Source: Coptodactyla brooksi (Eukaryota > Arthropoda > Insecta > Coleoptera > Scarabaeidae). From it: 20,357 nucleotides of DNA. How positions within the stretch are numbered: the stretch's first letter is position 1; each line of letters starts with the position of its first letter. Positions 1-8,141 of the stretch are shown in pieces. The stretch lies in assembly GCA_033557675.1 (NCBI GenBank), contig JAWQRM010000702.1, forward strand, positions 1-20,357, read 5' to 3'. The position numbers and the translations under genes were made by a program. Below the pieces are notes generated by a model. The model worked only from the letters and a program-made list of their open reading frames with translations. It did not search any database and was not told the DNA's origin.

Positions 1-617
1 GAACCTAGCAGCTTCCAAGTGCCGCCCCTCCGGTCCATGCGGACCATCCTTAATATTTGGAAGAACCTCAATCCCCGCAGGGCGCTCGCCGCCAATAGTT
101 TGCCCTCCATCGCTATGACCACGACGGAAGCCGCTATCGTTATCACATCTAAAAGCAATCGTTTCGCCAGTCGGACGTTCGCGAAACCGGGAACGTTCGC
201 GCAAACCTATTATGCAAAAAGGCCTTCTGAGAAACTTCAACCTCCCGACGTAACCTTGGTACCTCGACCTGCAGCCGGAGGACCACAGCCTAAAGCCGAA
301 CTCTATGGTGAACCAGATGACCACGACCGATTCCATATAGAACAGTATCCGCCCGGCGATGTCCTCGAACCCGTCGATAGTCGAAAAGACGCTCAAGGTG
401 AGACACATGAAAACCATCCAGAACCTGTAACGTCAATCGCGAGCGGGATTGATCGATCGGCCGGCGAAGAGATCGGCACTTACACCACCATGTGGTAGAA
501 AATAGCCTCGACCCCCCTGGGACGTTCCAGAAAGTTGTAGACGCGACTCTGCAGGCGTCGGTACCGAGCATCTCGCCGCGACGCCCTGTAGTTTAGCGGC
601 TTTCCGAGAAGACTCAT
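1..617 (-). CDS. KCNQ: KCNQ (Kv7) voltage-gated potassium channel, 5' part, partial
   Basis: This encodes a KCNQ-type voltage-gated K+ channel subunit of the plasma membrane, a non-inactivating (M-type) current that limits excitability. I read three minus-strand exons: up to 484, then 424-207, then 148-1. They are joined by introns 483-425 (59 bp, GTAAGT..CAG) and 206-149 (58 bp, GT..TAG). The joined frame gives the family N-terminal signature MSLLGKPLNYR, then YNFLERPRG, then S1 (VFWMVFMCLTLSVFSTI), S2, the S2-S3 loop (SSGCRSRYQG), S3 (FCIIDVITIAASVVVIAM) and the S4 sensor (LRGLRFFQILRMVRMDRR). It ends in GGTWKLLGS at the window edge. S5, pore, S6 and the calmodulin-binding tail must lie outside. 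The first intron falls at the same place as in vertebrate KCNQ genes (from memory). The start is uncertain: Met at 617-615 is internal to the family signature, and the frame stays open upstream to 806, so an earlier exon is likely. Confidence 0.93.
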
Positions 618-809
618 TCGGGGTTGCGTCAGTCGGCCGTGTTTCTGACGGACCGTCAAACTACGAACAATTGCGCCGCGTTTACTTCCCTTCGACGAGG
701 CGGACGCTTCGTTTCGTTCTACGTCGACGTTGCGATATCGCCGGCGACCGTTTTCGACGAACGCGCTTACGGCGTTTGCGGAATGGTTATTGCGGGTAAA
801 TCTACCTTA

Positions 810-2630
810 CGGTCGCCGGCGACAGAGGTCGTCCCCTGTAAAATTTATTCGTCGCGCCGCGCGGCTTAGCTTCTCTTTCGTTTACTCTCCGACGTCGAAA
901 CGAAAATAACCCCGCGACGTCGATTAAAAAGTTTTATTGTCGCGGTCGCGGCGACGTAAAAGTCCGCTTTAATTTTACGATCTCTCCGAAAGGGCCGTAT
1001 TTCCCTCCCGAATTATCCGATAATACGTCGTCGAACGCGTCTAAATATTAAATTAACGTTTGCGCTCTTTCGTCGTTCGCGCGGACGCGATAGAAAAAAA
1101 GATGCGTTCGCTCGCGACTTACGGACGATCCCGCTTTTTTAATCCGAACGAACGAACGGCACTCGATTACCTTCCGACCGACCGGAAACGACAACGTTTC
1201 CACTCGTCACGTCACGCGCGCGCGCGCGCGAAATAACGCGACCTCGGATAACGACTGTCGACCCTTCCTTAATAGAGGTCGTTTTTTATAAAGTGCCGAG
1301 CTTTTTAATTTTTGGCGGTCGTTTCTTCCTCGAACTTTGCTTTTGTCGCTTTTCGGAATTGGCTATATACTTCGTAGAACTTCGGTCAACGTTCTAGGAC
1401 GTTTCGCTTGATTAGTTTACTTCAATTCGTACTTCAGTTTTCGAGAAAAGTTCGGCAATGACGTCACTTATAATAGTAACGTAGTAGTTCTCTTTTCTAA
1501 GCCGAGTTCTCGATAAAAGATCGACGTCGAGAGTTATAGGAAAATTGGCTTCTTCGAAATCCGCAGCCTCGACGCTCGCCTCGACCGAAGAAAAAGATAG
1601 CTATTATTTTCGTACAATAGAAAAAATTCGCCAAAATAATAGTCAGTTTTTAAAAGTGGTCGATTATAATAAATAGAATCGAAACCGTTCTAAGCCTGTC
1701 GATAGTTAAGATAGCCCAAACGTCGGATATTTAGCTATAACGTTTCGCGCGCGCGCGGAATGAAACGACGGTAAATATCCGCCTTAGGGCCACCGTTATA
1801 TATAGAGAGCGTCTTTAAATAATCGATCGGTTATCGTCGTAATTTAACGACGTATTTTGGATAGTTTAATTCGGTTTCCCCCGATTATTAAATAATCGCG
1901 GTTAATTATTCCCTACGCCGCCGGCTGAATAGCGGAGTTAGCAAAACGAACGGTCCTAATTAGTCGACGCGGCGTCGTCGTCAATAGCGCGAGAATTCGC
2001 GCGCGTAATACTGCGGAAGGGGTGGAAAACGGAGACGTACGTTAATGTAGTAATAAATATTTACTTCGATTGCGGCGGCAAAAGTGCGCCGGTCAATTTA
2101 AATGTTCTGTATTTTTAAAATTCTATTTCCATCGGGCGACAAGTTTTATTAATTAAACGTGGCACCGTTAAAACGAGAACCTTTTGATCCCGGCTCCCGG
2201 TTCGAGAGCGCAATATTATTTTGTTGTCTTTACTAGCGCCGCGAGGCTCTAACGTTTATTTTGACATACAACAGATGTTCGGAAAGTGCATTTCCTTATA
2301 GAAACTGGGGGCGGCATATTTACCGAATCTCCGAACTCCGTCGTCTAGGGGTCGAGACGACCGGACCGTCGGCGACGCGTTCCGATAATTCGTCGTCGCA
2401 CGTCGCCGCGCGATTAGGAACGAGAGGAGCCGAACTAAAAATCGGACGCGCCGCGGTAAGTTCGCCGTCGCGCGGGCGAAAGAGGCTTTCGTTCTGCACT
2501 GTGGACGAGACGCGCGTTACCGAACCGACGCCCGCCGACGACTTCCGACGCCGTCCGTCCGTAGACGTACGCTCCCGAACGCGAAATTCCGAATCGTAAA
2601 TACCGTTATGCGAAAACGAAAACCTAACTC
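810..2630. other. CpG-dense non-coding stretch upstream of KCNQ
   Basis: I see no recognisable gene or transposon. The stretch is rich in CpG and TpA, and contains two pure CG-dinucleotide runs (1215-1230 and 1746-1757). Open frames here, such as the one at 2261-2599, have no recognisable domain and look like by-products of CpG-rich DNA with few stops. As it lies 5' of KCNQ it may be promoter or first-intron sequence of that gene. Confidence 0.5.
1215..1230. repeat. (CG)8 dinucleotide run
   Basis: Sixteen bases of uninterrupted alternating C and G, extended 5' by CA at 1213-1214. This pattern can form Z-DNA. Similar shorter runs lie at 1746-1757 and 12720-12730. Confidence 0.9.
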
Positions 2631-2632
2631 CG

Positions 2633-2786
2633 CGTTCGGGAAAAAGATTTTTCCCGAACGTGCCCCGAACCTTAGAGGTAAGTTCGGCGCTTACCTCTCC
2701 GGGTCCCTAACGTCTCCTTTCGCGGTCAGTTCTTCGGAACCGTTCCTCGTAGGCATAACATCGAATTCGACGGTCTTTTTGACCGT
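2633..2786. repeat. Cluster of three perfect inverted repeats
   Basis: Three hairpin-forming palindromes follow each other. The first has 13-bp perfect arms (2633-2645 and 2648-2660, arm CGTTCGGGAAAAA) around a 2-nt centre. The second has 9-bp perfect arms (2674-2682 and 2690-2698, arm AGAGGTAAG) around a 7-nt loop. The third has 6-bp perfect arms (2770-2775 and 2781-2786, ACGGTC/GACCGT) around TTTTT. Function unknown; no gene overlaps them with confidence. Confidence 0.85.
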
Positions 2787-2830
2787 TACCGGCACCGCCG
2801 GGGTTAACAAGGGACGCCGGGAGTGAGAGG

Positions 2831-3676
2831 GGGAGTCTGTCGGCGTCGGCGATGACGTCCCGGATGTCATCCTCCTCTCGCGTGGAGAAGACTAAGGCCG
2901 CATCTTCCCTGAGGACAAAAATCAACCGGTTGCAACCTCCTCACTAACGTCGCGCGATCGCGTCCGATTGGTCCGTTAAACTATTTTTATAAGTCGGCTA
3001 TTGTCTTTGAAATTGCGGTCTGCGCGCCGCGCTGTACCCTATATTTAGAACGCGCCTCGACTATACTAGTCTATAGCAAACTTCTTCTAATTAACCGAAC
3101 TATAAATTCGACTATTTTTAATTGGAGAACGAAGCTCGTTCGCGTCTCCGGTCGTTTTCCGAACTCTAAATTTAGGGTTCCCGAAAAAGAAAACGAGAAT
3201 CGAGTTATTAAACGGAAGGAGCGTCGAGTCGTGCGTCGCGAGATTTCGACTCTGACGGACGTTACGCGAGAGATAAGTCCTAAGATCGAGGAATAAAGTG
3301 CGCAAATCCCCGGTCCGGAAGGTGACGCCGCGACATCTAAAACGGCGGATCGTACGTTCGAGAGAACCGTCGATTCCCCAGAATTCCAGAAGAATCTGCG
3401 GGGATACCGCGCTTGCGCTCGACAGGTCCTACGCTTGCGCGCGAGCCGATAAGTCGGTCCGGCGTGGAAGTTCGCTAGACCGAGAAAATTGTCCGACAAG
3501 TTAGAAAGAAACGATTACCCTAAATACCTTAAGAACGAAGCGCCATAAGAAATTGTTATAAATACCTAGTTCTGCGTAGTTTTGTAGCTCTATTGTCTTT
3601 GTTATACATTTTGTTAACCGTATTGTAATTTTTCGAAATTTTCTATGTTTTTATTTCTAAATACCGTTAATACAAA
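2831..3676. other. No gene recognised
   Basis: This stretch is CpG-rich and non-coding as far as I can see. A 142-codon minus-strand frame at 3071-3499 begins at TTG rather than ATG and shows no domain, so I do not annotate it. Confidence 0.4.
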
Positions 3677-3890
3677 GAATCGGACATTTAAGCCTTATTA
3701 AATTCAACCGAATCGAAGTCTTATCGAACATTTAAACTGTAAACTCAATCAAATCGGGATCGTACGAGGCATTTACACTCTAAATCCAATCAAATCGAGG
3801 TCTTATCGGGCGTTTAAACTGTAAACTCGATCAAATCAACGTCTTATCGGGCACTCGTATTAAACTATAAATTGGATTCGATTGAACTAA
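3677..3890. repeat. Degenerate tandem repeat, 41-bp unit
   Basis: The phrase GTCTTATCG recurs at 3718, 3800 and 3841, with a diverged copy at 3759 (ATCGTACGAGG), so the period is 41 bp. Within units, TTTAAACTGTAAACTC and ATCAAATC recur in register. A fifth, weaker unit precedes 3718 (CGGACATTTAA.. ending GAATCGAA), and the fourth decays after about 3860. The stretch from about 3890 to 4240 that follows shows no recognisable gene. Confidence 0.8.
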
Positions 3891-4239
3891 ATTCAAATTA
3901 GATTAGATTATAGATTGAACTACTAACATTATAGTATAAGCTAATTCGTTTCCGAATAAATTGTAGCCGCTCTTACGAACTTTATAAGTTTTCCTTCCTT
4001 CCTTTCTGTTCGTTAGTATTCCTAATTACGTTTTCCTTCCCCCTTCGCGTATGATCCGACTAATCGTTTGGTTTCCTTTCAAATTTTCGTCGCCGTTGTC
4101 ATTCTGTTCCGCGAGATCAATTTGTTTTCATTTTTCCCTCTAGTCGTATTTACTCGGTTTTATAGCTTCCCTTCCCGATATACTAATCCGTAATCCGTTT
4201 TTCACAGGTGAAGACTTAAAAAACTATATACGTCCGCGT

Positions 4240-4650
4240 CCGTTTCCGTTCGATCTATCAGAAAACGGACGGGTCCGTTTGAAATTTGCCTCGGAACGCG
4301 CGACTCGGACTTACGATCGATGGAAACGTGCGCCGCGGTCGGATGAAAGCGAGTTTAATCTGTTCGGATCTGATAGAATGAACCGGGTAAGGCGTCCGAG
4401 TGATGGGAAATTCAATCGCACGTACACCGCGTCGACTGCAAAACGGGGAGGCGGGAACGTCACGGTTTGGGACTCGTAAAAACTGAGGGTATTACGGATC
4501 GTTATCGTTACCTTGACATTATAAGGAATAAAATGTTATCCCGCGATGAAAAAAATTACCCCGACTTTGAAAATTTCAACGCGATAATGGCACGCTATAA
4601 AATAATAGTAATATTTTTTTATTCGAGAAAAAATTCAGGCGAGAACAATT
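4240..4650 (+). pseudogene. Tc1-like DNA transposase relic
   Basis: This is a broken middle section of a Tc1-family (IS630-Tc1-mariner) DDE transposase, a nuclear enzyme that cuts and pastes its own element. The frame from about 4276 reads RLKFASER, then a Trp, then SDESEFNLFGSD, the block holding the first catalytic Asp. RVRRPSDGKFN and RGGGNVTVW follow, and then a stop at 4477. The next Tc1 block continues in another frame (VKTEGITDRYRYLDIIRNKM, about 4472-4530). In a third frame FQRDN, the second catalytic Asp block, lies near 4580, after an in-frame stop. The N-terminal DNA-binding domain, third catalytic residue and terminal inverted repeats are not visible. It is an old, inactive fragment. 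The family assignment rests on the order and spacing of these blocks. Confidence 0.8.
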
Positions 4651-4779
4651 GAAAAGCGCCGTAGACATTCTAACGCACGAAAATATCGCGAGCTTACGAA
4701 AATAAAAGTTCCTCCATTTCTGACATTTGTCAGAAATTGATTATTATTTTCTATTGAAATGCGTTTTTTAATTATTTTT

Positions 4780-5560
4780 AATTATAGGATAGTTTTTTAA
4801 TACGTCAATTATCCTATCCTACTTCCTATCGTATCCGTTAATAGCAGCTATATTCCTCGTGCGATCCCTCTCTTTGCCGAATCTAACTTAATTAAGCTGG
4901 AAATTAACTAAACGACGAACTAGAAAATGTAAACTAACCATCTTACGTTGGGCGCAATAAGCGGAATCGGCAGAATCTATTTGCTTGTAGCGGTGTGTTT
5001 TCTATATACGTCACGTTCTAGTCTGTCATTCTTTCTAACGACTAGCGTAAAAGGTAATTAGAAAAGGTACCGTTCCGTTTTTTTCCATCTCGTACGTGAA
5101 CTTAATAGTGGGAAATCGCGAATTTAACTGATCCATAAAATCATCAACGTGAGCCGTTTTCGTATCGAAGATAGCGAAATCTTCACCGACATACCTGCAC
5201 CATACCCTCGGGAAATACCCACACTCTCGAATGACTTACTCGTAAAAAGGTCCGCAATAAACGGCGAAAGGTGATTGCTAACGGACGTGCCCGCGTGCCG
5301 TTTGTAAAATTGCTCTCTAAATTGAAAATAATTCCGATTCCCGCAAAGCTCTGTTAAAATTAATTATTCCCGACGAATTTCGTCATTCATATTGTCGGAT
5401 TTGAGCAATTCTTTCAAGTATGACACGGTATGCGAGACTGGTACGCTTGAAAACGACGAACTCGCGTCGAACGAAATTAAAATTTCCCCTTCTCGAAGAC
5501 GAGTGTCTTTAATCTTATTAATGAATTCCGTCCAATTCGTTAATAAATTCATTAATTCAC
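4780..5560 (-). pseudogene. Penelope-like retroelement reverse-transcriptase relic
   Basis: The minus strand carries blocks of a Penelope-like element RT in the right order but in changing frames. TNWTEFINKI and EILISFDASSSFSSVPV (5364-5552) hold the first catalytic Asp. Next come NYFQFREQFYKRH and LSPFIADLFTS (about 5240-5333), then RYVGEDFAIF (about 5167-5196), where the family has RYVDD. DQLNSRFPTIKFTYEMEKNG, a DVYRK block near 5000, and a block ending in INGY near 4830 follow. Several stops and at least two frame changes interrupt it, and one or both motif-C aspartates are replaced, so it is dead. No GIY-YIG endonuclease domain was found downstream. The composition matches the surrounding host DNA, which suggests an old insertion. 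The Penelope-like call is from recalled family blocks, not a search. Confidence 0.78.
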
Positions 5561-7590
5561 TCTAAAGTCCGTACGCTTCTATTTCGAGCGCACTTCGTTT
5601 ACCGTACGGATACTTGTTTTCCGAAGGTAAAATAAAGTTACGACAAAGACTTAAGAAAACATAAGCTAGCTCGTATTAAATTAGCTCGGGTCTACGAATT
5701 GACGGAATTGAACTACATTAAAAATTATACGGTTCGACACCGGTTTATTTAAAATTCTAAACGTTTAAATTGCAACGTCGAAAGTCATAAATTACTATCT
5801 TCGACAACCTAAGTGTAAGATTCTTATTTACTCTCTATCGATTTTGAAGACCTTCCGCGTAGTAACGGATGTCGACAAGTTAATAAAAGCGAGGGAACTC
5901 TTGCTAACAGAAAAAAATAAGCGTAACCGCGCTAGAGATTTGGGAAATAAATCGATTTGGCTTAATAAGAAATTAACAAAAAAAGCATCGAAAAGTTTCG
6001 ATACTTTCAAACTATCCGACGATAAAAAGAACTAGCGAACGCGCAAGAAGACGAAGACGACCACGTGGAAATTGTTTACTTCTTCGGGTGGGTCGTTTTA
6101 AAAGAAAACAAAGATAACGCAAAAGAATGAAACGGTAATTAGGATCGTATAACGTTCCGGGTTAATAAATTAGTTCGAGGGTCGGCGGTCGTGCTAAACT
6201 TTCTACGAACTTTAATTGGCCTTTAGACGCGGAGAGGTTAAAAAATTACCTTTCGATTCGGCCTCGCGGCCGCCGAGAGGATCCGTCAGCTACCTTCTCC
6301 CGCGCATTATCGACTGTTTATCAAATCCCCGTCGCCGGCCCGTTTCGCACGTCTACAACTGTGACACATTTCGCGTTAAAACGGCAACGAACGCGTTCCG
6401 ACCTGCTCCGTTCGCGGACGACCCACAAACTACCGTACGTCGGGCTAACGCGCAACCGCGAACGCGTCGCTACGCCTCCCGACGCCGAAGCGCTCGTGCT
6501 TCTCGGAATTCGAATTTTTCAAAACGAAACTGGCCGCGTTTTTATTATTCTCCCTCTTCGCGATCGATCCGCCCGCGACCTCCGAAATGCGAATTTACAT
6601 ATTTGCCAATAAATACAAACTCGCGTTAGCCAAACGTTTTCACGTTTATATGCAAAAAGGTTATGCGAAACGTACAATTTTGAAAATCTCGGAAGTAGCT
6701 CAGATTCGTTCGGAGCGCATCCGTAGACGTTCCGAAAATGTTTACAAATTGCAAATCGAGAAATGCCGGAAAAATTTAAAAAAATAGTGGACGAGTTGAA
6801 ATTGACGGGCGTAAAGTTTTTTTATTAAAAAAAATAAGCATAAATCGATTATTTCTTCCCCGGCACGTGTTTTTAAAAACAAAATATTGCTGAGATTTTT
6901 TTTTTATTTCACGTATTTATTACGTACACCATTATACTAATTGATAAGCAAGTTATTTAAACACGCCAAAATCGCCGCAAAGTACGTGCGGTATGTCGGA
7001 CGAATAAATATTGCCAAAACGTTATATTTCTAAATGTTATACCGACGCCGCAGATCGCGACAAAAAATAACGTCCGAATCAATATGTATATTTGGATAAG
7101 CGCTGACAAGACGGTCGATATAACAGGACGCCGTATTTATTGGAGAGTTCGAAAACGTTATTGTCGCGAATTGTAGCGAAAACGTACGCGACATTTTTCA
7201 AACTTCGCATCAAGAAAAGGTACCTATTCTTATTCGCGCGAGTTTAATTATATCGTTAAAAAACGGAAGGGTACTCTACGCGAGATATTGAAATACGACG
7301 CAGTTATCCGCGTTGCGCACGCGTTACCATAGAACACGCGAATATATTAGTTGTAAGCTACTTTTATTTAAAAAACGTTTACTCTTTTATTTCGGTCGTG
7401 CCGAGCAAAACTTATTATTTACTTTTGGCGTAGAAGTGAAGAAACGTCCGGTGTAATTATTTACAAATTACTTACCGTTTTATAACCTCCAAAACCTCAT
7501 CGTACGTCCGCGCACCCGCGTAGTTACGATACTACGTTTGGTGTGTCGACGAAAAAAAAGTACAGTAATCCAAAAATTCCGAAATATTAA
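5561..7590. other. No gene recognised
   Basis: About 2 kb without a supportable gene. Plus-strand frames at 5844-6035, 6216-6629 and 6587-6787 encode basic, low-information peptides without a domain; the longest starts at TTG. I see no RNA gene and no clear transposon block here. Confidence 0.4.
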
Positions 7591-7595
7591 TCGAA

Positions 7596-7601
7596 TTTAT
7601 T
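7596..7601 (-). promoter_or_regulatory. AATAAA polyadenylation signal of POLE3
   Basis: Canonical AATAAA on the minus strand, about 36 nt past the POLE3 stop codon. It is well placed to end a short 3' UTR. Confidence 0.7.
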
Positions 7602-7636
7602 AAAGAAATCTATTAAATAGTACATAGTCCTAATTT

Positions 7637-7951
7637 TCATTCCGCGGTGTCCTCGGTCGAGGCTCCGCCATTTTGAAAGGTTACTAAATCGGTTTTCAAC
7701 TTTGGAATTAATTCCTGAAAGCCGCTCGATCGTAACGCTTCGAAAATATGATCGGGACGAATGATTTCCGCGTTTGCCGCGCCAGCCGAATCTCGACTCA
7801 GCGAAGTTAGGAACAAAACGAACACGGACGCGGCCGCTCTCGCCGCCGACACCGCATCTTCTTCGACGCGCAAACGTTGGGGCAACGATTTTCGAATTAT
7901 TTCGCGGACCGCACCTTTGGGCAATTTAAATTCTTTCAATTCGTCGTCCAT
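7637..7951 (-). CDS. POLE3: DNA polymerase epsilon subunit 3 / CHRAC histone-fold protein
   Basis: A 104-residue protein matching POLE3 (CHRAC17; Chrac-14 in flies). POLE3 is an H2B-like histone-fold subunit that pairs with POLE4 in DNA polymerase epsilon, and with CHRAC15/16 in the ISWI/ACF1 CHRAC remodeller in the nucleus. The start ATG is followed by DDELKEFKLPKGAVREIIRK (helix 1 region). Next come RVEEDAVSAARAAASVFVLF (the long median helix, the most conserved block) and AEIIRPDHIFEALRSSGFQE (loop 2 and helix 3). The last helix, IPKLKTDLVTF, leads to a short acidic tail ending EDTAE. The tail is shorter than in vertebrate POLE3, which has a long acidic extension. It is one uninterrupted exon with a poly(A) signal 36 nt downstream. 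A non-LTR retrotransposon fragment begins about 190 bp upstream of the start, so the promoter is probably compact. Confidence 0.92.
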   Translation of the reverse strand: MDDELKEFKLPKGAVREIIRKSLPQRLRVEEDAVSAARAAASVFVLFLTSLSRDSAGAANAEIIRPDHIFEALRSSGFQELIPKLKTDLVTFQNGGASTEDTAE

Positions 7952-8141
7952 CGCGTTCGAAGTGGTCGCCGGTCACCGCGATGTTACGAGAACGATGAGG
8001 GGCGTTCGAGAGAACTAGTTTGTATTTCCGGAAAAAGCAAAAACTGGTATTCGGGAACGAGTAAATGCTCGCGCGCGTTCGGACCTACTTGAATTCAAAA
8101 TGTTATTAAAATTATTATTTCGGGTTTGAAATAGCGGTCAC

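Noticed and set aside
19..498. 159-codon plus-strand open frame
   Set aside because: It lies antisense to the KCNQ exons, which have unmistakable channel motifs and proper splice sites on the other strand.
3071..3499. 142-codon minus-strand open frame
   Set aside because: It starts at TTG, shows no domain, and is Arg/Ser-rich as expected from CpG-rich non-coding DNA.
6216..6629. 137-codon plus-strand open frame
   Set aside because: It starts at TTG, is very Arg/Pro-rich with no domain, and overlaps another equally featureless frame.
7080..7340. Possible further transposase relic
   Set aside because: A short frame vaguely resembles transposase text, but none of the diagnostic blocks appear in order.
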